NCBI GenBank assembly: GCA_013041975.1
Contig: JABDQZ010000251.1
Location: 1 to 5,581 of the forward strand
Source: Gammaproteobacteria bacterium
GTDB taxonomy: Bacteria; Pseudomonadota; Gammaproteobacteria; Chromatiales; Chromatiaceae
Length of the DNA: 5,581 nt
Direction: 5' to 3'
Shown: in pieces, positions 1-5,494 of the stretch
How the letters are laid out: every line of letters starts with the position of its first letter
Numbering within the stretch: position 1 is the first letter of the stretch
Notes under the pieces: model-generated
The model's input: the letters and a program-made list of their open reading frames with translations, nothing else
Told to the model about the DNA's origin: nothing
The model's database searches: none
Translations under genes and position numbers: made by a program

Positions 1-197
1 GCTACCGCCAGGCTGTTATACAAAACCCCAAGCTCAGCATCGCCTGGCACAACATGGGGGTGTTGCAGTTGAGGGATGTCAACAAGACTTTTGAGTCGAT
101 GAAATTACATACACCGCCCGACCATCCGCTGTTTCCAAGAGCAGCTTCTTTGGCAGAAGCCACCAGGATGATATTGTCTCCGAAGAAAGCTGAATGA
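1..197 (+). CDS. 3' end of a TPR-like repeat protein (partial, start outside window)
   Basis: An open frame enters from the left edge (first full codon at base 3) and ends at TGA 195-197, giving the last 64 residues of a protein. Its first part has the spacing of a tetratricopeptide repeat: Tyr-Arg-Gln-Ala, then Asn-Pro, then Ala-Trp-His-Asn-Met-Gly-Val-Leu. This matches the A...P....AW.N.G pattern of one repeat plus the start of the next helix. The tail after it is Pro- and Ala-rich and resembles nothing I recognise. TPR proteins are usually protein-interaction scaffolds; the specific role here is unknown. It converges on gspM, with only base 198 between the two stop codons. It could be an unrelated neighbour or a secretion or pilus accessory factor; the fragment cannot decide. 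The reading frame is well supported because the other two plus frames have stops within this stretch. The TPR label rests on about one repeat. Confidence 0.6.
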   Translation, partial: YRQAVIQNPKLSIAWHNMGVLQLRDVNKTFESMKLHTPPDHPLFPRAASLAEATRMILSPKKAE

Positions 198-198
198 A

Positions 199-672
199 TC
201 AGGATCGGATGACTAACTGAATATCCGCCTTGCCAGCCTCATCACGTTGGGCATTGATACGCTCAACACTGATGCCATAGTCCTTGCTGATACCAACCAG
301 CCATTTTACAAAGGCATTAAATTCAACTGCTTCAAAGCGGATATTGACCTTGCTGTTACCTACAGGAGTCATTTTCTTAATGGCTTTTTTGATGCTTTGT
401 TGCTGGCTGGTTTTATCAACCATGGCAAAAAGCGAACCCTGCATCGACTTGGCGGCAGGAGACGCCTTTTTTTTCAGTTCATTATAACGGCTGACGATCT
501 GGTTTAGCTGCTGATGGTTATCCTGGTGTTGCTTGATTTTAGATCGCAGTTGCTCATTTTTATCTGTCAATGGTTCCCACACCATGGCATACAGCAAAAA
601 TACGAGCATGAGTCCACCTCCCCAGGTCAGAGCTTTCTGGTCTCTGGGTGATAGTTTTGAGTAAAAACTCAT
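199..672 (-). CDS. gspM: Type II secretion system inner-membrane protein GspM
   Basis: The 157-residue protein has the GspM layout: a short cytoplasmic N-terminus containing Ser-Pro-Arg-Asp-Gln-Lys-Ala-Leu, one membrane segment at about residues 15-32, a polar helix with likely coiled-coil character (about 36-70, rich in Gln, Lys and Asn), then a small periplasmic domain with a ferredoxin-like strand/helix pattern to the end. Length fits the family (about 150-180). GspM binds and stabilises GspL in the inner-membrane platform that drives pseudopilus assembly. The start ATG (672-670) overlaps the gspL stop by four bases (ATGA), supporting both the start and translational coupling. It is the last gsp gene of the minus-strand operon. 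No gspN follows; instead the locus ends against a convergent gene. Primary sequence is poorly conserved in this family, so the name rests on topology plus position directly after gspL. Confidence 0.93.
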   Translation of the reverse strand: MSFYSKLSPRDQKALTWGGGLMLVFLLYAMVWEPLTDKNEQLRSKIKQHQDNHQQLNQIVSRYNELKKKASPAAKSMQGSLFAMVDKTSQQQSIKKAIKKMTPVGNSKVNIRFEAVEFNAFVKWLVGISKDYGISVERINAQRDEAGKADIQLVIRS

Positions 673-1889
673 GATGAGGCCTTTGCTGTAATTCTCATTT
701 TGGCTATAACCTGGTTTTCTTCATTGCGCGTCGATAGTACTTCGGTTTGGATGGTGCCAATACGCTGCAACTGCACACGCAGGCTTTCCACCTTGGCGAT
801 GCTTTGTGCAGCAATGGTAAAAGTCATCCTGGCATTCTGATACTGAAAGTTCCTGAGTGACAACGTGGTGTCAGCTTTTACTACATTGCCAAGCAAGTAA
901 AATATTTCCAGGAAACCGCTGCCGACACTGGCTGTTGACTGTTGTTTAAGCAGCAACTGGCGGGCCTGTACCACTGGATCAATAACCCGTTTAACTTCGG
1001 GAAACGTCTCCCTGAACAGGGTATCGATAGAAGACGACAATTGGGTTTCCTGCTCACTGAAACGTGAATACTGCCAAAACTGCGATGTAAACATCACCAG
1101 TATCGCCAGCATAAAGAAAACCGCCGCATAACCATAGGCAGCGAATCCGCTTTTCGCCTTGAGGCTTTCATGTTGGAAGCCATTTAACAAGTTATATCTA
1201 AATACTTGGGCATCCACCTGTGTTAGCCAGTCAAAAGGCTGATCACCCAGGAATGTTTTATTGACCGGGCTGGTCAAAGCGGATAACGCAGTAATGTCCC
1301 CTGCATCATGATTAACAAGAAGATCAATAGCTTCGGGTTCGCCCTTTTCCCTAAATAACGCAGGAAGCAATAACTCAAGTTCAGCAAGCGTCACCTTGCA
1401 GGCGGAAGTGTCTGAGGTTTTGAGCATTGCCTGGTTGTTATCGATCAGTAATTTCCAGCGGTCCCCATTAACTGTTAATAACAACTGTTCAGGGATGATG
1501 ACTGAAAGGCTAATACCGGCATCGGTAAAAAAGCGGATAGCTGAGATCATTTTTTCCCGGTTAACGATACAGACTGTATACTGATCATCCTCTTCCCTGA
1601 CCGGTACAAAATGTAGTTGATCAATCTCTTCCACCAGGCTTTCTTCAAGCAAATTGGGAATCAGCTGAGCGGGGTTGACGCCTGCCGCTCTGGGTACCGA
1701 CAGCTGACGAATTAAAACATCCTCACCGGGAAAAACCAGAACAAATTCCTTGCCGAAAACATCATCTGCCAGTTTATCGATTGAACTGGCGTTCACTGCC
1801 CCCTCACGCAGGTTATCCTTATCCAGCAAACACCAATGAACCTTGTCAGAACCGGGGTGATAAAACAGTAAAGCACGACCAGTTGCCAT
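669..1889 (-). CDS. gspL: Type II secretion system platform protein GspL
   Basis: GspL is a bitopic inner-membrane protein whose cytoplasmic actin-like domain recruits the ATPase GspE and whose periplasmic domain pairs with GspM. The 406-residue product shows this layout: cytoplasmic domain at about 1-245, including Leu-Ile-Arg-Gln-Leu-Ser-Val-Pro near 59-66 and the family's Asn-Leu-Leu-Asn-Gly-Phe at 233-238; one membrane helix at about 249-271; the juxtamembrane motif Phe-Pro-Glu-Val-Lys-Arg-Val-Ile-Asp-Pro at 296-305; and a small C-terminal ferredoxin-like domain (about 325-406). A TTG three bases upstream could extend the frame by one residue. I prefer ATG at 1889-1887 because GGGG lies six bases before it but only three before TTG, and the gspK stop overlaps it by one base (TGATG). 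The 3' end overlaps gspM by four bases. Confidence 0.96.
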   Translation of the reverse strand: MATGRALLFYHPGSDKVHWCLLDKDNLREGAVNASSIDKLADDVFGKEFVLVFPGEDVLIRQLSVPRAAGVNPAQLIPNLLEESLVEEIDQLHFVPVREEDDQYTVCIVNREKMISAIRFFTDAGISLSVIIPEQLLLTVNGDRWKLLIDNNQAMLKTSDTSACKVTLAELELLLPALFREKGEPEAIDLLVNHDAGDITALSALTSPVNKTFLGDQPFDWLTQVDAQVFRYNLLNGFQHESLKAKSGFAAYGYAAVFFMLAILVMFTSQFWQYSRFSEQETQLSSSIDTLFRETFPEVKRVIDPVVQARQLLLKQQSTASVGSGFLEIFYLLGNVVKADTTLSLRNFQYQNARMTFTIAAQSIAKVESLRVQLQRIGTIQTEVLSTRNEENQVIAKMRITAKASS

Positions 1890-2833
1890 CAATATCCCCT
1901 TTTCTGGCGATATTGCACACGAGTAACGCCATTTTCACGATATAATGCTGTAAATACAGTCAATATGTATTTGTCAGTTTTCACGAAATTATCCAGTCCA
2001 AAAAAATCACTGTCGGTTCCCACCAATGAAGCATCTACTTCACGGCTGGCAAATTGCGGAAGCTTGTGCCATTCTTTTATGTTATCAATCACCTGTCCTT
2101 CGCGATAGGCTATCAGATTGTCGGCATCGCCCTGAGTGAGGCCTTTTGTAAGAGCAATTAATACTTTATCAGTTGCCGTATTGACATTCACTACCCGATA
2201 ACCAGGCAAGGCGCTGATATGAGGTATGAGTGTGTTAAATACGTCAATCGTCATACCATTGATATCCAGCAGTTCCTCCAGCTCAAATACAGACTGGTTG
2301 GCAGAACGCATCCCTGGTTTTTGAGCCATGTAATAATCATCTTCAGCACCGCCGGGATAGCTTGGCTCACTGTCTGCGTCAATCCAGTCAACAATGGCAT
2401 TAAGAATACTGGCATCAACCCCCAGCTCGGAAAATAGTCGCTGAAACACCTGGTAATCAGTCTGACTTAGTTCGTTATTCTTAATCAAATTGTTTACATT
2501 AAGTCTGCCCTGCAGATCAGATATTTGTGCAGTAATGAATGCCTGCCCTACTTTTGTTTCAGGAATACCCAGTTGCCAGGCATCATTGATACTGTCAGTT
2601 TTATTTTCCCGGGCATCACGATTCAATACGACTGTAGCCCACTGCTCCAGACTGATGACATACTGCCAAGCCTGTACATTGGCCTGCATGTTACCTTGTG
2701 CCCTGATGGAAAAATACTGTTTACTGGTCATTGAAACAACCAGTACGGTAGCTATCGAAACAATCAGCAAAACTGTGACCAGAGCTACACCGCCGGTTTT
2801 CCGTTTTCGCGGGAATGGCGAAATCAGTGTCAT
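1889..2833 (-). CDS. gspK: Type II secretion system minor pseudopilin GspK
   Basis: GspK is the large minor pseudopilin that caps the tip of the pseudopilus with GspI and GspJ. The 314-residue product begins with a basic leader, a prepilin-peptidase site Gly15/Val16, then Val-Ala-Leu-Val-Thr-Val-Leu-Leu-Ile. As is typical of GspK, position +5 is not Glu but Thr. Family landmarks follow: Asp-Leu-Gln-Gly-Arg-Leu-Asn-Val-Asn-Asn-Leu at 106-116, Asp-Trp-Ile-Asp-Ala-Asp at 149-154, Gly-Gly-Ala-Glu-Asp-Asp-Tyr-Tyr at 161-168, and Asn-Val-Asn-Thr-Ala at 216-220. The large inserted alpha-helical domain and the acidic, calcium-binding type loops are thus both present. An upstream in-frame ATG (2848) would add five residues. 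I chose ATG 2833-2831 because it forms an ATGA overlap with the gspJ stop, has a GGTG five bases before it, and gives a more usual leader. Confidence 0.96.
   Translation of the reverse strand: MTLISPFPRKRKTGGVALVTVLLIVSIATVLVVSMTSKQYFSIRAQGNMQANVQAWQYVISLEQWATVVLNRDARENKTDSINDAWQLGIPETKVGQAFITAQISDLQGRLNVNNLIKNNELSQTDYQVFQRLFSELGVDASILNAIVDWIDADSEPSYPGGAEDDYYMAQKPGMRSANQSVFELEELLDINGMTIDVFNTLIPHISALPGYRVVNVNTATDKVLIALTKGLTQGDADNLIAYREGQVIDNIKEWHKLPQFASREVDASLVGTDSDFFGLDNFVKTDKYILTVFTALYRENGVTRVQYRQKRGY
1896..1899 (-). promoter_or_regulatory. Ribosome binding site that decides the gspL start
   Basis: On the minus strand, GGGG within AAAAGGGG ends six bases before ATG 1889 but only three before the overlapping TTG at 1892. 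The spacing argues for the ATG. The site lies inside the last codons of gspK. Confidence 0.65.
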
Positions 2834-3453
2834 AAAGTCACCGCCCATACTCGTCTAATCGAACCGATACCTTCAACAACCAGTGAAATGGCTATGGCTT
2901 TGGGTAGTCCCTGGCCGCTCGGCACGTTTTGCCTCTGTATTTGGGTCTTCCAGTCATCATAAAAAAAACTGACTTCCATATCCGCTACATTGTCCAGCAA
3001 TTCAACATCCAGAAACTCAGAGGATTGCAAACGATCCAGTACCTGCCAGCTTCGTCGCTTTACGATGCCGTTATCCAGCAAATAGGCAACTCGTCTTAAT
3101 AATGGCACTTGCGGATTGGCTATATTCAATGCGCCGGCACGGGTAAATTCAAGAAAAAAACCTGCTGACCCGCCGTTTGCTATCAATGCAGGCTGTGGAT
3201 CTCCAAAAGCATCACGCACGGGACGATCGATCATCTGGTAAAAATCCTGCTGCATCAGCAGAAACAGACGATCCAGTTGTTGGTATTGGTCTGACTTGAG
3301 TTGAATATGGTTATTTGAATCTATAACCGTTTTAAGACCCGAATAACTCATCACCGAAACCAGGCTGAACACGGCTATGGCGATCAATAATTCCAGCAGC
3401 GTAAAGCCGCTATGCCTACTGGGTAAGAAGGGTATTTTTACCAAGGTAACCAT
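2830..3453 (-). CDS. gspJ: Type II secretion system minor pseudopilin GspJ
   Basis: GspJ is a tip minor pseudopilin that forms a complex with GspI and GspK. The 207-residue protein has a 16-residue leader ending in Gly16, then Phe-Thr-Leu-Leu-Glu at 17-21 with the conserved Glu at +5, and a hydrophobic helix to about residue 40. The GspJ-typical segments are present: Gln-Gln-Asp-Phe-Tyr-Gln-Met-Ile-Asp-Arg-Pro-Val-Arg-Asp (68-81), Leu-Glu-Phe-Thr-Arg-Ala-Gly (101-107), and Leu-Arg-Arg-Val-Ala-Tyr (119-124). It ends with a strand containing Arg-Arg-Val-Trp. The length is normal. The start is ATG 3453-3451, which overlaps gspI by 38 bases. No strong Shine-Dalgarno precedes it (the upstream bases are TCTCTCT), so translation probably depends on ribosomes arriving from gspI. 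The only closer alternative is a TTG at codon 4, also without a clear ribosome site. Identity is secure; the exact start is less so. Confidence 0.95.
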   Translation of the reverse strand: MVTLVKIPFLPSRHSGFTLLELLIAIAVFSLVSVMSYSGLKTVIDSNNHIQLKSDQYQQLDRLFLLMQQDFYQMIDRPVRDAFGDPQPALIANGGSAGFFLEFTRAGALNIANPQVPLLRRVAYLLDNGIVKRRSWQVLDRLQSSEFLDVELLDNVADMEVSFFYDDWKTQIQRQNVPSGQGLPKAIAISLVVEGIGSIRRVWAVTL

Positions 3454-3805
3454 AGAGAGAATGGCTCATGTTGTTAAGGTCTGTGGTAACTGCCACCTTG
3501 AAAAGATCAGCATCCGATGTTGAGGTAATATCAGCCTCCCATTGCACTTCCTGTCCTGCCATTATTGCCTCACCGCTCGTTTGTCCGATAGCAATAGCAT
3601 CTTTTCCCAGTTGAATCTCGACCAGTTTGTTCTGCGCAGCCCACGACAAAAGCTTTTTAGTATGAAGACTGGTTTCATTTCGGCTAATGACAGACACCGA
3701 TTGCAGCAATGCTCCCATCGTAATGGTAATAATGGTCAGCGCGACCAGCACCTCGAGCAAGGTGAAGCCTTTTATCGATAAATTTGGACGGCTAACTTTC
3801 TTCAT
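3416..3805 (-). CDS. gspI: Type II secretion system minor pseudopilin GspI
   Basis: GspI nucleates the pseudopilus tip complex with GspJ and GspK. The 129-residue product has a basic leader, the cleavage site Gly13/Phe14, Phe-Thr-Leu-Leu-Glu with Glu at +5, and a hydrophobic helix to about residue 38. It also has the GspI hallmark Trp-Ala-Ala-Gln-Asn-Lys-Leu-Val-Glu at 55-63, and Gly-Gln-Glu-Val-Gln-Trp near 84-89. Size matches the family, which is the smallest of the pseudopilins. Two starts lie further upstream in frame (TTG 3820, ATG 3817). I prefer ATG 3805-3803 because GGAAAG sits just upstream with good spacing and the resulting Met-Lys-Lys leader is typical. The gene then overlaps gspH by 14 bases. 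The last 12 codons overlap gspJ. The tail Lys-Asn-Thr-Leu-Leu-Thr-Gln runs a little past the usual family end. Confidence 0.94.
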   Translation of the reverse strand: MKKVSRPNLSIKGFTLLEVLVALTIITITMGALLQSVSVISRNETSLHTKKLLSWAAQNKLVEIQLGKDAIAIGQTSGEAIMAGQEVQWEADITSTSDADLFKVAVTTDLNNMSHSLYGYLGKNTLLTQ

Positions 3806-4337
3806 CTGACTTTCCATCAATGAGCTTTACACGCCCGTTCACAGAAACCTTCAGGCCTACCACCACATCGTTCTCATAAGTCACAGCCTCCAGGGTTCCT
3901 CCGGATGTTGCGCCATCGGGATAAAACAACAATTGCGGCTGTAGATTGGCCGATTTTCCTGTGTCGGCAGTTCCATCTGTTTCTACAGGCAGTTCGGGAA
4001 TACGCGTATGGGCTGAAAAAACCAGTTGCCAGTCTTCTGGCAGCTGAATTGTCCTGAGCGTTTCATCACCGTGAGCCGTCCACCCCTGGCTTGAATAACG
4101 AAGAAACGACAGCTCTGTATCATCAATGACAACGCCGACCGGAAGGCCACTGAGAATAGCGTGACGTGAAGCGGAAATAAAACTTTCACGGATGTTTTCC
4201 AGAACCGGTTGAATAACACTACTTTTGCTGGTTCTGGTAGAAACGGCAACATAACTGCCGAGAATACCAATCAAAACAGCAACAACCAGCAATTCAATCA
4301 GAGTGAAGCCGTTTTGGTGTTTGTCAGCAGATATCAT
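3792..4337 (-). CDS. gspH: Type II secretion system minor pseudopilin GspH
   Basis: GspH is a minor pseudopilin thought to link the tip complex I-J-K to the GspG shaft. The 181-residue product has a short leader ending at Gly10, then Phe-Thr-Leu-Ile-Glu with Glu at +5, and a hydrophobic helix to about residue 31. The body shows the GspH fold signature near the C-terminus, Pro-Gln-Leu-Leu-Phe-Tyr-Pro-Asp-Gly-Ala at 134-143, followed by a Gly-Gly turn and two strands. Residues 119-131 (Glu-Thr-Asp-Gly-Thr-Ala-Asp-Thr-Gly-Lys) look like the variable surface loop of the family. The start is ATG 4337-4335, twelve bases after the gspG stop; the ribosome site is weak (CTAAG directly upstream). Length is normal. 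The closest alternative, a FimT/PilE-type type IV pilin, is excluded by position between gspG and gspI. Confidence 0.94.
   Translation of the reverse strand: MISADKHQNGFTLIELLVVAVLIGILGSYVAVSTRTSKSSVIQPVLENIRESFISASRHAILSGLPVGVVIDDTELSFLRYSSQGWTAHGDETLRTIQLPEDWQLVFSAHTRIPELPVETDGTADTGKSANLQPQLLFYPDGATSGGTLEAVTYENDVVVGLKVSVNGRVKLIDGKSDEES
3811..3816 (-). promoter_or_regulatory. Ribosome binding site that decides the gspI start
   Basis: GGAAAG on the minus strand precedes ATG 3805 with normal spacing and overlaps the further-upstream ATG at 3817, which has no comparable site. It lies inside the end of gspH. Confidence 0.6.
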
Positions 4338-4349
4338 CTTAGCTAGAGG

Positions 4350-4787
4350 TTAATATAATTCCCAGCTATTGATATCAGCAGCGGAATCACTTCCACCACT
4401 GGCGCCATCTGCTCCCCAGGAATATAAATCGTATTCACCATGAGAACCTGGCGCCAAATAAAGATAGTCATTACCCCAGGGATCTTTGGGTACACGTTCC
4501 AGATAGCCACCCTTTTTCCAGTTGGCGCCTGACTGCAGATCTCCCGGAGCAGTGACCAGTGCAGCAAGCCCCTGATCAGTGGTTGGATAGGTAAAATTAT
4601 CCAGCCTATAGAGGTCAAGCGCTGCACCAATCGCACGGAGATCCTGGGATGCTTTGGCGATTCTTGCCTCTTCCGGACGACTCATGATTTTAGGAACGAC
4701 AATGGAAGCCAGAATACTCATAATGACCACTACTACCATTATTTCAATCAGGGTAAAGCCTGAGATACGGTTGCTGTTAATTTTCAT
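4350..4787 (-). CDS. gspG: Type II secretion system major pseudopilin GspG
   Basis: GspG is the subunit of the periplasmic pseudopilus that pushes substrates through the secretin. The 145-residue product is a textbook member. It has a 10-residue leader ending in Gly10, then Phe-Thr-Leu-Ile-Glu-Ile-Met-Val-Val with Glu at +5, a hydrophobic helix to about 33, and Pro-Lys-Ile-Met at 32-35. Next come Asp-Gln-Gly-Leu-Ala-Ala-Leu at 71-77, Tyr-Leu-Glu-Arg-Val-Pro-Lys-Asp-Pro-Trp-Gly at 95-105, and the C-terminal calcium loop (117-143) with Asp120, Asp127, Gly-Gly 131-132 and Asp138. Known family biology: Ca2+ bound in this loop stabilises the subunit. It is the first gene of the minus-strand operon, so its promoter lies in 4788-4922. 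The upstream ribosome site is weak (TAAG five bases before the ATG), which is notable for the most abundant component. Confidence 0.98.
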   Translation of the reverse strand: MKINSNRISGFTLIEIMVVVVIMSILASIVVPKIMSRPEEARIAKASQDLRAIGAALDLYRLDNFTYPTTDQGLAALVTAPGDLQSGANWKKGGYLERVPKDPWGNDYLYLAPGSHGEYDLYSWGADGASGGSDSAADINSWELY

Positions 4788-4828
4788 GGTTACTTAAAAA
4801 TACTCAAAAAACATGACATATTAACTGC

Positions 4829-4857
4829 ATCATAATGGAACTTCCTGTAAATGGACA
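4829..4857 (-). promoter_or_regulatory. Candidate sigma70 promoter for gspG-M
   Basis: Read on the minus strand, TATGAT (bases 4834-4829) matches TATAAT at five of six positions. Seventeen bases upstream is TGTCCA (4857-4852), a poor -35. This would place the transcript start about 35 bases before the gspG ATG. A second option is TATAAG (4882-4877) with GTTGCA (4904-4899) sixteen bases away. I cannot decide between them by eye. Confidence 0.3.
4837..4845. repeat. Short inverted repeat GGAA-C-TTCC in the promoter gap
   Basis: A perfect 4-base inverted repeat around one central base sits midway between the two operons, inside the spacer of the candidate minus-strand promoter. It could be half of an operator, but a site this short also arises by chance in AT-rich DNA. 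Confidence 0.25.
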
Positions 4858-4873
4858 TAATTCGTGTTAGAAT
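4845..4873 (+). promoter_or_regulatory. Candidate sigma70 promoter for gspC-gspD
   Basis: An extended -10 element, TGT then TAGAAT, lies at 4865-4873 (one mismatch to TATAAT, with the TGn extension intact). Seventeen bases upstream is a weak -35 (CTGTAA, 4845-4850). Transcription would begin near 4880, leaving a leader of about 43 bases before the gspC ATG. A competing element, TATAAA at 4879-4884, has no good -35 at usual spacing. This is a by-eye match only. Confidence 0.4.
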
Positions 4874-4888
4874 TTACTTATAAAGAAG

Positions 4889-4901
4889 GCATTAAAAATG
4901 C
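4889..4901. repeat. Inverted repeat GCATT-AAA-AATGC upstream of gspC
   Basis: Perfect 5-base arms flank a 3-base AAA centre. It lies downstream of the candidate gspC start of transcription and 21 bases before the gspC ATG, so it would fall in the gspC mRNA leader. It could be a protein-binding site or a weak hairpin near the ribosome site; there is no U tract to make it a terminator. Confidence 0.3.
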
Positions 4902-4911
4902 AACTAGGTTT

Positions 4912-4915
4912 GGAG
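4912..4915 (+). promoter_or_regulatory. Ribosome binding site of gspC
   Basis: GGAG lies seven bases before ATG 4923. It is among the clearest Shine-Dalgarno sequences in the window and fixes the gspC start. Confidence 0.75.
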
Positions 4916-4922
4916 TCAGTGA

Positions 4923-5471
4923 ATGAATCTGTCGCAATACGATAATGTTGTTCAGAAAGGACTGTTGCTGGTCGCCATATTAGCATTTGCAGGATCAGTC
5001 TATCTGTCAGTTAGCGTATATACAAAGGAGCAAGCTCTGATAGCGGAAACTGCTGCTCCCAGTGCAGGCGCCGTCGATCCAGTGTCTCGCAACAGAAACG
5101 CCAACACCAACTATAATTCAATTGCCCAGTGGAACCTGTTTGGTACTGCAAACAAGCCAAAACCGGCCACGGCGAAAAAAGCACCCGTGGTCAATGCCCC
5201 TGAGACGCGCCTCGATCTCAAATTGCTGGGTGTGGTTTTTGACAAAAAAACAAGCAACAGTTTTGCCATTATCAAACCGGGCAGAAACAAGCAGAAACTC
5301 TACAAATTAAACGATGTTTTACCTGGCAATGCTGAAATCACTGAAATAACCGAGCGTGGTGTTACCCTGAAACGTGCTGGTCGGTTTGAATCACTGCCTC
5401 TGCAGAGCCACAAGTCAAAAAAAAATAGTCCTGTAAGGCGTATGCACGCCAGTAACATTAACCAGATCTGA
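4923..5471 (+). CDS. gspC: Type II secretion system protein GspC, short form without a PDZ domain
   Basis: GspC links the inner-membrane platform to the secretin GspD and takes part in substrate choice. The 182-residue product has a short cytoplasmic N-terminus, one membrane helix at about 13-32, and a Pro/Ala/Asn-rich periplasmic linker. The homology region follows: Gln-Trp-Asn-Leu-Phe-Gly at 69-74, Leu-Asp-Leu-Lys-Leu-Leu-Gly-Val-Val at 97-105, Tyr-Lys-Leu-Asn-Asp 127-131, Leu-Pro-Gly-Asn-Ala 133-137, and beta strands to about 160. In known GspC proteins this domain contacts the N0 domain of GspD. The protein then stops after a basic tail of about 22 residues (Lys-Ser-Lys-Lys, Val-Arg-Arg). 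Many relatives run to about 270-310 residues with a PDZ domain, or carry a coiled coil as in Pseudomonas XcpP; neither is present. An A9 tract (5417-5425) lies in the tail. The start is supported by GGAG seven bases upstream. gspD follows after 23 bases. Confidence 0.93.
   Translation: MNLSQYDNVVQKGLLLVAILAFAGSVYLSVSVYTKEQALIAETAAPSAGAVDPVSRNRNANTNYNSIAQWNLFGTANKPKPATAKKAPVVNAPETRLDLKLLGVVFDKKTSNSFAIIKPGRNKQKLYKLNDVLPGNAEITEITERGVTLKRAGRFESLPLQSHKSKKNSPVRRMHASNINQI
5417..5425 (+). repeat. A9 homopolymer tract inside gspC
   Basis: Nine consecutive A residues span codons 165-168 (Ser-Lys-Lys-Asn) of gspC. Losing one A leads to a stop after three further codons (Ile-Val-Leu); gaining one A leads to TAG at once. 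Such tracts are known sites of polymerase slippage and of sequencing error. Confidence 0.8.
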
Positions 5472-5494
5472 TCATTTATTCGGTAAGCCAAACA

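Larger units (their letters stand above)
4788..4922. promoter_or_regulatory. Divergent intergenic region between gspG and gspC with promoters for both operons
   Basis: This 135-base AT-rich stretch separates the two divergently read gsp operons and is the only sizeable non-coding segment in the window. No open frame of note lies in it. It must carry the start signals for gspG-M on the minus strand and for gspC-D on the plus strand. The best candidates I see are listed separately, and their upstream elements would lie close together around 4845-4857. Two short inverted repeats are present (4837-4845 and 4889-4901). Confidence 0.75.

Noticed and set aside
206..227. CGGAT...ATCCG hairpin just past the TPR-like gene stop as a terminator
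   Set aside because: Five-base stem with a 12-base loop and no U tract; it also lies inside gspM coding sequence.
247..507. Open frame on the plus strand opposite gspM
   Set aside because: It is antisense to a well-supported gspM, has no ribosome site and an unremarkable composition; a shadow frame.
1890..1892. TTG start for gspL one codon upstream
   Set aside because: It would leave only three bases to the GGGG ribosome site, while the following ATG has normal spacing and a TGATG junction with gspK.
2834..2848. Upstream ATG for gspK adding five residues
   Set aside because: The internal ATG forms the classic ATGA overlap with gspJ and has a GGTG at fair spacing; the longer form has no clear ribosome site.
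2490..2858. 122-codon open frame on the plus strand opposite gspK
   Set aside because: Cys-rich, low-complexity translation typical of a shadow frame; gspK on the other strand carries all the family motifs.
4343..4636. 97-codon minus-strand frame inside gspG
   Set aside because: Out of frame with the unmistakable GspG sequence and without any recognisable domain.
4350..4787. GspG as a type IV pilin (PilA/PilE) instead of a T2SS pseudopilin
   Set aside because: No C-terminal disulfide pair, and the calcium-loop ending and surrounding gsp genes fit GspG only.
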